Shown one piece after another: positions 1-12,221 of a stretch of 64,000 nt of DNA. How positions within the stretch are numbered: the first letter of the stretch is position 1; every line of letters begins with the position of its first letter. Source of the stretch: Malus domestica (taxonomy: Eukaryota; Streptophyta; Magnoliopsida; Rosales; Rosaceae); NCBI RefSeq assembly GCF_042453785.1, contig NC_091671.1:6704001-6768000 (forward strand), read 5' to 3'. Both the position numbers and the translations under genes were made by a program. The notes under the pieces were generated by a model. The model was not told the DNA's origin. It searched no databases and saw only the letters and a program-made list of their open reading frames with translations.

Positions 1-2317
1 TCCCTTTCTACAACAAATAATTAAACTAGAACCAACATCTATTTTCTAGAAAAAAAATTACAAGTGCGCTTAAGTAAACACTATTAACTTGTTCAGATTT
101 TAAAGAAGCGGCACAACAATTCTCTACTGATTGGTTCATCGCTGATAATATTTTAACTTAACCACTTACACAATTTGGCATCGACCAACAAATACAACGG
201 GGAGTTTAGCACATAAAACTCAATGGACGCAAGATTATGATCAAAACAATGTTCACAAATTTTTTGTGAAAAAGTTGAATTTTATACTCATCTAACGACA
301 ATCAATGCATTGGTAATGCTCACCACCGCTTAACAAACAAAAAATTTTCCATTATCTGTTTCTTACCTGTGATCTTACATTGGAAATATGGTCTTAAGGT
401 TTTATTTATATATTAAACCTTTTGTTAGTATATCATTTTCACATGTTGGGTTCTCCGCGTATATGCGTATGGGAGGCTGCTCCTGTGCGCATGCAGGCAA
501 AGCATGGGGAGCAGGAAACAACACAAAAACAATTGGAGACTTGTTTCTACTTGTTAAAATATTGTCCAATTTAATACCAATAATACCATTAATAATGAAA
601 GATGTTAGCTACACCTTCAAATAAAAAATGTATCTAAATTTCCAATTTTTTTTTCAATGAGCATTTAATCTAATTGTATCACAAGATAGAAAGAAAAAAA
701 AATAGAAACGAAAAATAAAGTCAAGTAGCTTGAAACGAAAAATAGAAAGAAAAAATTATTCTATTTAGATTTACCAAAATTCAAGTATTTCTAATTGCCC
801 TAACACCTCTGTAATTTGGTGCCCTTCTAAATTGGCTAATGCAACTTGAAATGATGGATAATTGTATATGCATGAAAATAAAATAAATAAATAAAAACTA
901 TTAAAAAAAATCTAAAAAAAAGGTACAACCCAATAATTGAATTAAATAGGGGTTTTGGGGCAGGTGGGGCACCAACACGAATTTGTTACCATTAAAGGAA
1001 AGATTCCCTTTTCAAAGTGTTACCCCCACCTTGGAAAAGGATCCTCGCGGGATCCCTTTTTTTAGGATAGTAGAGATCACGTGATTGTGATCGTTTATTG
1101 TATATCGTGTGGTTAGAAATCATTTCAAAATTTAAAATTTAAAATTAAATATAAATAATACTTAATAAAAACTGATCGTACGATATACGATGAACGATTA
1201 CGAAATCCCTATGATCCCCAAACAAAGATCTGGCGAGAATCCTGCCCCCACCCTCTTTCCATAAAAGTCGAAAAGTCAGACATATTGCTACTACTCTAGC
1301 TTGCATGTGCATCATGTGCTCTTTGTCTCGAGAAAATTTTCAATATGATCGGTACACAAGATGTTATATCATGTGTTATTATATAAATAGTGGAATATGT
1401 GTGTTAAAAAATTAATAACTTATAAATAAAAATCTTCACCACTTATATAAAAATACGTGATATACCATATGTATTCCGGTCATAATGAAATTTTTTCATG
1501 AAGAGAAATGTTAAAAGTGGTTTTTTTCTAAGAAGACAATAATTATTGAATTATTCTAATTTACATGGAAAATATTCAAACATGAGTGTTCTGCTCCTAA
1601 CTAACTAATCTAACTCGCATCGTGACAACAACCATTTTTGTGAAATGCTTTCAATGCGAGCCATTTGCCAGCGAAGCCCAGACATGAACTTCTTGATGTC
1701 ATCACATGCTGGGCTTATTTGTTAGTAACAATTGGGCCAAGAATGACATGGTTCACTCTTAACAACAATTGGTGCATAATGCATATATAGGTTTTTATTC
1801 TCCTTTTCTTTTCGAAATTGTTATTGACAATCTAAAAATTCCATTTTGCACTCTAAAATTATATAATTAGAAAAAAAAATACACTTGTAAAGAGTTTAGA
1901 ATAAGATTTTTAGAGTGCTAATAACAGTTTCATTTCCTTTTTGGGTAAGAATTGATCTTTATAGGAACATCACCGACACTTTAGCAGAAGAGATTTTGTT
2001 ATCTTTCTATCTTTATCTCTTTCATCACATGACTTAATCATGTCATGTAATAAAAGAATCCGAGAGAAAGTGTTACATCCCCTAACCCCGATTATACCAA
2101 AAAATAACCCCCAAAAAAATAAAATAAAAAGAAGAAGAGACCTAGTCTTAGAACAAGTTTTATTCAACATGCAGCAGCAGCTTCCTTTTGCTTGCTCCAA
2201 AGAAGTCTTCCTATCTCAGAATTTTGGCCCTCTTTGCTTGTTCTTTGTTATTGCTATGAGGATTGAGAATTGAATTGGCAACAATTTGTGGTGGAAATAT
2301 TGTTTAGATGTAATTAA
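1..2317. other. AT-rich intergenic / laccase 3' flank
   Basis: No coding similarity is seen on either strand. The stretch is AT-rich with short homopolymer runs and holds one fold-back repeat (1037-1244, listed separately). The last few hundred bases lie just downstream of the laccase stop codon and probably hold its 3' UTR. I could not place the poly(A) site. Confidence 0.6.
1037..1244. repeat. Fold-back MITE-like repeat, family A (copy 1, diverged)
   Basis: The ends are GGATCCT-rich inverted repeats. The arms contain mirror-image copies of a 'cgat..tatcg' segment around an AT-rich core that reads tttaaaattaaatataaa. The same architecture and core occur at 38853-39005, 45791-45985 and 61146-61345, so this is a dispersed family, most likely a non-autonomous DNA transposon. 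No target duplication was resolved for this copy. Confidence 0.55.
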
Positions 2318-5300
2318 CTAGCACTTGGGAAGGTCACTTGGAGGTGGAAGAACAGATTCATTTGGGCCCTTGCCATTGTCCACCACAAATGCCATCTTCA
2401 ACCCCCATGTTGTGTGCACTTCAAGATGGCAATGCATAAACCAAACCCCTGCATACAAAAACAAAGGAGATAAATATGGTTTTATTGAAAATATTATACT
2501 GGATAAAGTCTTTTATGTTATATTATTAGACTGTTAATCAATACTACTGATGTGAAATCTTATATGTTGTCTTCTAATTATGCTCATTTCACGCATCTAG
2601 TTACATCTGACAGCTTTATTCATGCCTTAATTTTTTCTGTTGATTATAATTCATGTTTGTTTTGTACAATATTGGAGTAGGGGAATCAGACTAAGATGGA
2701 TAAATGCTTTTAACCAGTTTGAGCCTTGAAATTCTTTTTGTTTATTTTTTTCTGGAGTGCAATATGTTTGTTTAAATTTGGTTCTTTGCAACTCGAGAAG
2801 TAATATGAAATTATCATCTTCCAATTATTTTTCTAACACAAACTAAACACATAATTAAGGAAGATATACCTGGATTATCAGCCCTGAATCTGATAGCAGT
2901 CCATCCATTAGATGGCACTCCAATTGTGTTCCTCTCAACAGGATCAACAAGATTGAATCTTTTGGGATCCGTGTTCGGGTTGAAATTCCCTAGTCCCCTC
3001 CCAACCTCAAAGAAATTAAACCCATGAAGATGAACTGGATGGGTTTCAGGGGCAAGCATCCCAGTGCCTTGCAACACAAGTTGCACTGTGGTGTTGTAAG
3101 CAAGTCTATAAAGCCTAGTCCCCTTCTTGGTCTGCATATTCGTCTGCTGTGTCCCCGTGTAATTATAAGGATTCAGAGGGTTTCCGGGAAAATCATCGGT
3201 AAAAACTCCACTCATGTTGAAGAAATGTGCTTGAAGAAGTGCAATTTTAGGCATCACAAATGTGACATTGTTGATATCTGCCACCACCCTAATACCATTG
3301 GCACACGAATCACAAGTGTGAAGCCCTAAACCAACAGTGAACAAAAGGGAGTGGTCAATTTTCAATGGAACCCTAGCTGGAAACCGGATTGAGTTTAGAC
3401 TTCTGAGGGAGTTTGTAAAATTTGTTGCCACAAGTGTGGCATTTTGAGGAGGTGGGGATGTGAGAATAGTCCTCGTGCTTTCGAGGGTGCCTATGTAATG
3501 CAATGTAGCGGTGGCGGTCTTGTTGTCCACGACGATGGTCGGATTGTCCATGAATGGTGAGGCTGCGACCAAGTATTTTCCTGAGCCATGGTTTGTTGAT
3601 ACAAGAACATTTGTTGTTTGCCCCGGAGCTATGAGAACGGTGTCGGTTTTGAAAGGTTTTGTGTACACAGCATCGACTTCAACTACTGTTAATTTGTGGT
3701 TAGCAATCTTAAAGAAGAGCTCTTCGTTAAGTGCAGCATTGATGATTCTTAGCATGTATGTCTTCCCAGGTCTTACTGGTAATAATCCTCCTGGATATAT
3801 ATCATATATAAATTTGACGATTAGAAATCGAGCAAAACTGTAAAGATAATGTGACAGTTTATGTATGAATTAAAATAATTGATCATAATAATTATGTAAT
3901 CTACGTAATAAATACACATTAACTATCACATCATATGATCAACTAATGAGATCCGCTAATATTTACCTTGTGATTGACAAGTTGAGATCGGTCCTGGATA
4001 ACCATTGATTGTGTGAGCATCAGAGACATTTGGGGCTAAGCCAGATTTCAAAGCCTGTCTGATGACACGTTCCGTATCTGATTTCCACCATTCACCTGCA
4101 AGTTAAATTATAACAATCATAAGGAAAAAGACTCTTTCCAAATAGATTTCTTTTTATACTGAGCCATAGTAAAGGAGGAAGATTCGAACAAAGAAGATAC
4201 ATTATGAGAGTATGAGGGTAGTGATATTGAGCTCACCCAAAATTACAACGACTTCCTTTTGGGGTGCAGGAAATGGATACGGGACACCGAGCTTGGGTAA
4301 GACGACCAAGGCACCATGGATTGTAGCCCTGAGCCAGAGGATGTGTGCATGCCACCAAAGTGTGCCCCTTTGCCCGGTGATGGTGAAGTTGTATACATAT
4401 TGTTGGCCCGGCTGAATAGGACATTGGGTTATGTATGCCGGCCCGTCGGCCCAACCTGTCCGAAGTTGTCGGATCCCGTGCCTACAGAAAATAATATTAC
4501 AACATATTCGTATACTTACTAATCATATTACTAATCGCATCTTCTATAAAAATAAGTTCAACGGGACAAATTTGGGACATTACCAATGGATGCTAACGTT
4601 GTATTTGGCATGGTTGACCACCTTGACTAGTACTGTATCATCTTCCCTAGCATAAATGGTGGGACCAGGATACCTTCCATTGACAGTGACAATGGGCTTG
4701 CTTGAACACAATCTTGAGATGTTCTTCTGCACCACCTACAAAAACGACATGTAGCAGTTAATAGTGGAAGTTGTTAGTAAGATTGTAGCACTAGCATACC
4801 CATGTTTTTAAACAAGTCAACTGGAACACTAGGTAGGATTAGGCATACACAGCCCACAAGTTTGGTGGCCTTCTCAACTACACCCTCACACTTTGCCGTA
4901 TGATAAAGATTTGGGGTTTTTAAATTAATTAATCGTGTTTATATTACATGTTACATTAGTCATTTCTGTTCATTGTCACTTTTTTTTAAAGGGAGTGGAT
5001 ATGTGACGACACTTTTTAATACAATTTTTGACATAAGTTTTTGTGGGGCCTACTTCATAATATATTTTAATAATTTGAACTGTCTATTTTTTAGAACATC
5101 TTTCAGAGATCATCATTGATAAAAAATTCAACAAATCCAAAATCATTAAAACATTCATTTGTAGTGAAGAAACTAGACGAATACTGTTGTACAAAGAAAC
5201 TCTAAATCCTTAATCCAACAGTGATATGGTTTCAGATTTGGGTGATTTAGGTAGACATGATTTTTTAGGGAAGGGCTAAAAGATAGATGGTTTAGATCTT

Positions 5301-6805
5301 GAAATACAGTACAAAGTGAGCCCTACAAAAGCATGTGTCAAAAATTGTGTCAAAAAAGTGATGTCACAAATCTGTCTTCTTGAGAGTTTTTTGTTAAAGT
5401 TCCCAAAACAAAGGAAAACTAATGAAAATGGTTTGAAAATTTTGAGTTTTAATGATAAGGACAAAATAAAGGGTAAAGTGAATAATACCAGGATTGACTT
5501 TTTAGTGTAAAAATGTGGTTTTTCGTTAAAGTGAACAGTACCGGGAGCTTTTTGTTAAAGTTCCCAAAACAAAGGAAAACTAATGAAAAGGGCTTGAAAA
5601 CTTTGAGTTTTAATGATAAGGACAAAATAAAGGGTAAAGTGAATAATACCATGATTGACTTTTTAGTGTAAAAATGTTGTTTTTCGTTAAAGTGAACAGT
5701 ACCGGGAACTTTTTGTTAAAGTTCCCTTTAAACAATCCTTAGATGTTTTATAACTTGTGGACAATTTTATGGCTCGCAAACAAATAAATTGTCGTAACGA
5801 AACCACTAGTTTATTATTTTTTTTAAAACGATTCAAATTTAAACCTGTATAACGTCTATATATATATATATATATCATGTCCCGCATTGAGGTGAGAGCT
5901 GAATCAAATTTTGTTTATATCAATGTCAAGAACAAGAAAGAGAAGAATGACTAATGATGTACTGTCCACAATTATGTTTCAATTTTGTAAGTTGGCTAGT
6001 CAGCTCAATATTTAGTCAACTAATTAAGCTAGGATTAATTTAGCAAGAAAAACAGCGACAAGAACATGCATGCATACAAGCATGCTAGTCACCCTTATAT
6101 TATGAATTGCTAATAGTGGCCGTAAGTTTTATATTTTGTATGGATAATGCATACAAATATTATTCTTAATTTGAGATCAAGAAGTACGGTCACTATCAGC
6201 AATTCAAAAGATAAAATTTACAAGACAGACACTAATAAACTAATATTAATTGCTTCTTTTGAATGAGAAAATAAAAACCAAACACCAGATTTATACTATA
6301 TATATGCATATATACTGCGCTGCAGATTTGGCAAGGTGCAAATTCCCAGTAACGAAGAGTACTAGTACTGCATGGTTCCAAAACCCTTAAGCCATGTATA
6401 CAGTTGAAATATGCGACCTATGTACAAATTAAAGAATACTTTATAGACACAATCCAATTTTGAGTGAACCACGTTAAATAGTTTGTGTTCTTTTACGATT
6501 GTAGTTTTAGCATCTTTATCGGCCCCGCTGAACTATTGACAACCCTCCCCTTCCCCAACTATAGACACCAAAATGTGGAAAAGTACTAATCGTACGGCTA
6601 AAATATTTGGTACCATAAATGTCTGCTGCATGAGGTGGCAACTAATGAACCCTAGCTAGCTGCAGTATGCAAAACATTTAAAAGATATTAACTGAAAACG
6701 TATACTTACATTAAACTTGTAATGTCGAACCATGCATTCTACAGATGCCGGAAAACACAAACACGCCACCAGAAGCACGACTCGAATCCACTGCACCATT
6801 GCCAT
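2318..6805 (-). CDS. Laccase, LAC4/10/11-type multicopper oxidase (6 exons, 557 aa)
   Basis: An apoplastic multicopper oxidase (p-diphenol:oxygen oxidoreductase) expected to oxidise monolignols during lignification. Exons on the minus strand are 6805-6710, 4735-4584, 4481-4237, 4095-3967, 3790-2870 and 2448-2318. All have GT-AG borders and their lengths sum to 1674 nt, an open frame ending LPKC-stop. The N-terminus ([19 protein letters not shown]) is a signal peptide, followed by a RHYKFNVVQKN start typical of mature plant laccases. All four copper motifs are present: [23 protein letters not shown] and [12 protein letters not shown]. The axial position ten residues after the type-1 Cys is Leu. 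Length and six-exon structure fit the plant family. By remembered similarity it is nearer LAC4/IRX12, LAC10 and LAC11 than LAC17. Intron 1 (1974 bp) carries a tandem repeat. The gene looks intact. Confidence 0.95.
3724..3744 (-). promoter_or_regulatory. Candidate miR397 target site in laccase exon 5
   Basis: The mRNA segment encoding INAALNE is nearly complementary to conserved plant miR397. Against the miR397 sequence I remember there is one mismatch (miRNA position 3) and two G:U pairs (positions 6 and 15), with perfect pairing over positions 7-14 including the cleavage site at 10-11. miR397 control of lignin laccases at this codon block is established in Arabidopsis and poplar. Targeting of this copy is inference. 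Confidence 0.6.
5393..5725. repeat. Tandem dimer of a 161-bp dispersed repeat (family B) in laccase intron 1
   Basis: Two head-to-tail copies with a period of 161 bp contain the marker strings 'gataaggacaaaataaa', 'gtgaacagtaccggga' and 'tttcgttaaagtgaac'. A single copy lies at 39061-39217 and a degraded copy in reverse orientation at about 47250-47400. The family is probably a short non-autonomous DNA element. I did not find clear terminal repeats or a target duplication here. Confidence 0.65.
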
Positions 6806-7162
6806 TTTCTCTCGAGCTTTATTTCTCTCTCTCTCCCTCTCTCTCCCTCTCTCTCTTTGACTCTTAATTATTGCTCTTGATCTTTAGTTTTCTCTCCTAT
6901 AATAAAATTTATACGACCAAGCCTTACTTATAAAGAGAGAGAATCTCAGTCTCTGTTGCCATGTCGTTTTTGCTTATAGTTTGGTAGGTGTAGATTAATG
7001 AATTAATACTTAAGCATGGAGCTCTCTATACGTATAAATATATTAGAATGTACGTGTAGCTGAAGGCCAAGAATCTTATGGTAGTAGTAGTTATATCTTT
7101 CAAGTCAACTAAAACACTACTGTTATCTGAAGGCCAAGGTGGTCAGCAGCCACTGGTTTGGT
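6806..7162 (-). promoter_or_regulatory. Laccase 5' UTR and proximal promoter
   Basis: Directly upstream of the ATG is a CT/GA microsatellite-like leader (about 6808-6860). A TATA-like box reading TATAAATT on the minus strand lies at 6906-6913, about 100 bp before the ATG. A minus-strand ACCAAAC at 7156-7162 fits the secondary-wall MYB consensus ACC(A/T)A(A/C)(T/C) recognised by MYB46/83-type factors. The motifs are short and individually weak. Their placement upstream of a lignin-type laccase is what makes them worth recording. Confidence 0.4.
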
Positions 7163-9246
7163 GAACCGCCGTATGGGGTAAAGTACACCCAAACCCCAGC
7201 TAACAAACAAAAAAGTGGATGGATTGCTTCTCCAACCATGGAAATCTCTCAAAGGTCAAGGAAATGACAGACAACAAGCCACAATTAAGCTCAACAGAAA
7301 TTAACCACTTGATTTCTTTATGATATTTTAGCTTTATAACACCACTTTATATTGTTATTGACTAATTAATTAATGAGATCTATATATATTAGATAGAGAC
7401 AGTTACATCAATTAAGTTGGCAACAGAACATAACAGAAAAAGCTTCCATATATTATATAGACTTCATTGTTTATACTCTCAGGAGAAATTCAAAATTTCT
7501 AAACCAGATTAATTTGTACCTCAGCGACGCCAGTTTCACTCTTGGAGAAAAAGTTCCACATTATTCAAATGCAATCAAAGAAGGTTTATTAAAGTTTCAA
7601 AGATGGATGAGCCGTTAATTACTAACCAATATCGATATAGTTTAACTTCACCGCATGTGTAAACTAATAAATGGGGGGTTTTACCCAAAAGGGCATCGAT
7701 GCAAGGTTTAGTTCGGCCCAGAAGATCTGATGTGAGGACATGCTTAACATGCCCCCTCTCATGTGGGTCCACTCTTTAGCGAGGACATGTAAAGACAACT
7801 CCACAGTGGTACTTAACTCTTTTTTACTTAGATTTCAGGGACTAAATTCTGGCTTCCCTAATCAAGACTTTGGGATTTTCAATTCATGGTCCCAACTTGG
7901 GTTCAATCGTTGTGCAAACTTTTATATGTTGAGTTTTATACAAAAAGGGCTCAACGCAATTAGTAGTGCAACCATTCAATGTAAAGAGAATTTAACTTCA
8001 TTGGATTCGTAATGTGAGACATACTTCAATGGGTTTGAGCTCATTCATTTTTTGTCTAGCTGCACTCAATCTCCTTTTTGTTGAAGGACGTATTGAGTAC
8101 AAATCTTATGAGCGATAGACTATTGACAAATAAAAGGTTTTTGAACTCTTAAGGAGTTGCTTGGTGTCCTGAGGACGACTCCTTGGATCCATTTTTCTGA
8201 ATCAATGAAGATCAAGTTATTTAGTTCCATTAATTATTTTTGAAACTATAAATCATTTTCAAATTAATGCCAACAACCTTAGCATATATACTATGCTTTC
8301 CAAAACTAACAATCTGCTTTTTATATTTCTAATTGATGTTTTCAAACAAATAAATTAATTAGGGTTGCTGTCGTTATGATAACAACTAATTAAATAAGGT
8401 TGATGGATAATTTTCCATGCATTTGATCATCGGGGGAAGACTGTGAATGTGGAAGTTGAAATTGAAAGTGGTGGGTAGACGATGGAAACAAGCATACAGG
8501 GATGTTAACAGAAACCAGTACTATTATTTTATAGTTGAGCAATAGTTTTCATTAGATTGCCAAATCGATCGATCAGAAAGTCTATTTCCTGAAAGCTAAA
8601 GTTTTGAGAGGGGGTTGGGGTGGGTGGCAACCGCTCATCTAACCTTTGCATGATAGGTTGAGTTAATTTGACACTTGAAATTAATCTTTGTCGCCGTCAA
8701 GCCCTATTTATGAACTCTCTCTCTGCACTAAACATTACAAGGAAAAGAACAAATTAATTAACGAGTTCCTGTCATTTCCCAAATTTTACAAAATAGTTTT
8801 TCAATATTTTAACAGTATCATTTATCCTTATATGACAACGTGGCATTATTTGACCAAATTACCATACAAATGTCATAGTTTGAACCGTTTATTTCGCTTA
8901 TTATCATCTAAAGATCATCTAGAAAACTAACAAGTTGACGGTTGATGGTTAATCATGAGGATATTATTTGTTAACATAGCTGTCAATTTGTTCGACATAT
9001 ATAGTCTCCAAATTAATTAAATTTTCTACTAATGATCTTTAGATGATTGTAAAAAATGGATAATTCAGATTATGAAGTTTGTAATATAAAATGATGTTAT
9101 TGTTGTCATATAATGAGAAATGACTTTTTACATAAAGAACCAAGTATTATCCAAGCTAAAAACTAGCTGAGTAGAGAACTTAAAACAAAAATATAAAGGG
9201 ACTTATGAAACAACTTAAAAATTGGCTAGCTAAAATGATTTGTTTG
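7163..9246. other. Intergenic, no feature recognised
   Basis: AT-rich sequence with scattered short open frames but none with codon pattern, homology or splice structure I can support. It separates the laccase promoter from the Copia fossil. Confidence 0.5.
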
Positions 9247-9885
9247 TTGCAGTCATATTTAGAATAGGAATGTGATTGTGTAAATCTTAGGGAATATGAG
9301 AAAATATCTTATATTCTTATTAGGATTAGATTAACTATTAAATATTGTAATCCTAAAAAGAAATGTTTTACCCTTCCTACTACTAAAAATAAAGGCACAA
9401 TGAGGTGAATCAAACACATCTTATAATTAAATCAATCTCTCTTCTCTCTCAATTTTGCCGAACCCCTCTCTCTCTCTAAACCCTAGATCGTTCAATCAAA
9501 TAGGCCCACAACACATTATCAGCACACTCTTGCCAGAAGCTGAGGAATTGAAGCATCGTTGGAGGAGACTATCATCCACCAAATTCAAAGGCTTATTCGT
9601 TTTCTACTAATCAAGTACGCTTAAAATAAAAGAATAAATTTGAAATGTCCACGAAGCATGAAAACATTCCCCATAATGCATGAACCCCTCTATGTTTATA
9701 TTTTCCTTTCGATATATATATTGTATATGTTCATATATTTGTCAATATATATATTTGTTTCATGCATCGCACAATTAAATTGTTATGTGGAATTTGTGAG
9801 TCAAAGTACAAAATCAAATTAGAAGCAAATATGGGTTTCCTAAACCCTAAGGGATTTGAAAAAAAAAGGGAAATTGGGCATGGTG

Positions 9886-12221
9886 TGTGACACGTCCCGA
9901 CCTCGATATTCCCCGAATACCTAGATAGGCACGTGCTGGCCGACACCGAAGGGTGACGAAAGCCATTTATTGAATACAAGAGTAATGATTAGGAAGAAAT
10001 ATTCATGAACAAACATTAGAATCTAGAAGTAATACACAAAGTTTAAGGAAGTGCCTAGAGTGCACATAACACAATCTAAAACAAGATCACAAAAGGAAAG
10101 GTCATTACAAGATATCACTCAAGTGAGTGATAGACTGCTACTGATAGGGGAATGCCTCGTACGTTGTTTCGTAGTCCTTATTTCTAAGACCTGAATGGGG
10201 GCGCAAAACAAAGGTGAGTGGACCAAGTTCATATATACAATAATAATAAAACAGTTATAAATATACTAACCCCCACAATTTATATAAAGAAAACTACTAA
10301 CATAATAAGTGATGGTTTTATTGAAAACCCTAGCATGCCAAAAATATCTTAAGAGACATATTGTGAAACACAAAATATCAAACGTCTCATAAATCGTCTC
10401 TTAGCGTAATGTACTACTAGTAAGATCACTGAATAAATATATATCTCCCGGCCCTATGCCAGCACCGTGGTCTATGCACCCGTAGCCAGAGATTACCAAC
10501 TCCTGGCCTAATGCCTGCTCCGTGTCTCTCAACCCGTAGTTAGGGATTATTTCTCCCGGCCTAACTGCCAACACCGGATCCTCGCCCCAGGCGGCATAGT
10601 GTCCACTAGGTACGCACAAATAGTTACGCATTTCATAAATAACCACTTCATAGTATAAAGTCATCTATTGTCTATACTATAAAGAGGGGTTTCTAAAACA
10701 TGTTCTAGCATCCTCTCGTCATCCATCAGATAGTCTATCAGTTCATTATTTTTATAGAAAATACAATATTTTAAAATATAGCTCAATATAGGCCAACAAT
10801 TAATTCCTCACAAAAAACGAGACGATAAATAACATATTTCATAAATCTGCTTAACATAAATTCAGTTAATAACTCGTAAGACATGCATTTCATTTATGCA
10901 ATTAAACTATGAAATTATGCAAATTTTAAAAAGGGTCCACTCACAGATACTCCTTAGCAGTAGAGTTGTGCGGATAAGGATTACGAATTCCCTCACTAGC
11001 AACTTCACCTAAGCACAAAAATGTAATAAATAAATAAAATGATTTGGGTTGAATGGGTTAAGGTCTAATGGGTTTAGGTAAATGGTTTTGGTTTAAAAGG
11101 GTTTAGGTTGAAGAAGAGTGGTTTGGGCTTAAACCCAAACCCACACTCACACACACACACTGTACACACACACATGGCCTGCATACACCTACTGTGCAGC
11201 CCACACACACCTCACACACATACACACTTACACACGCACACACGCAACACACTCACGTGCACAAGCTTACACACACACACACGCACACACTAATCATGCA
11301 TGGACACACACACGTAACACATAACACACACATGCACAAACATACACTCACACAACACAACCCAAAACACACATATACATGGGCCATGCAGGGCATGGCC
11401 CAATCACACACACACTTCACACAAGCATGGCCCGCATGCCAATTAATAAAAAAGGGACTGGGCTGCTTCAAGACTGGGCTAAGGCCCGAGGTGTTTGAGA
11501 AAGCCTGATGGCCTGGGTGTAAATCGGGGAAGAACACCGAAAAGGAAAATGCTCCGGTTGACGACGAACAATTAAACCACTACTCAAAACAAGTACTAAA
11601 ATGAAGAGGGAAGAGAGTGGAGTAATTTCCATACCCTAATTTTGCCGTGAATGGCCGTGAGAGCTCGAAAAGAAACCTCGAAAGTCACACGTTCGCCGGA
11701 AAATATGGGTGAGTTTCCCCCATGCTGTTCCCGTCCACAAAACCTTGGAAGAACAACATAATTGTCATCACACAACGTCCAACAACCACAATGGTGATTT
11801 ACAAAGGTAAACAAACTTACCTAGCCAGAAAGAATTAAGGGATCCGTCAGAGGTCTCTTCTCTGAGTTCCTTGACCTTATTGCGACGGAGAAGGATAGAT
11901 TAATGGTGCCAGGAAGGTGATGAAAATTGTCTACACTGGAGTTTCTTGCATGTTGCTTGGTTCGTCACGGTGCAGGGAGTGAAATGGAGAGAAGAGAGAT
12001 CCCGTGAGAAAGAGAGAGTGAGATATGTCTGAGAGGAGAGACTCAGAAAGAGAAGAAAGGAAAAGAGAGCTAATAATCTGCCACTTGGCAGTTTAAGAGT
12101 AATAAGAAATCTAGATCAACGACTAAAATTAAAAGAGAATAAAGGATTAAATTGATAAATTAAAAAAAATGTTTTAGGGGGAAAATAGAAATAAAAAGGA
12201 AAATTGAGGGTGGTTATAACA
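9886..12221 (-). mobile_element. 2.3-kb LTR-like insertion inside the Copia leader
   Basis: This segment interrupts Copia leader sequence. It starts TGTGACACG and ends TATAACA on the plus strand, so it has TG...CA ends. Read on the minus strand it has a gene-like 5' part with pyrimidine-rich tracts and ends '..gtcgggacgtgtcaca', a style common at plant LTR ends. A solo LTR or LTR-bounded non-autonomous element is my best reading. I could not find a clean target duplication, so borders are approximate and family is open. Confidence 0.4.
11140..11420. repeat. Impure (CA)n microsatellite tract
   Basis: Nearly 280 bp of CA/ACAC repeats broken by short non-repeat words such as CATGG and AAGC. It produces spurious Thr/His-rich open frames that are not genes. 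It lies inside the 2.3-kb insertion. Confidence 0.9.

Noticed and set aside
11108-11537. Thr/His-rich open frames on both strands
   Set aside because: They are translations of an impure (CA)n tract inside a transposon-like insertion, with no codon bias or homology.
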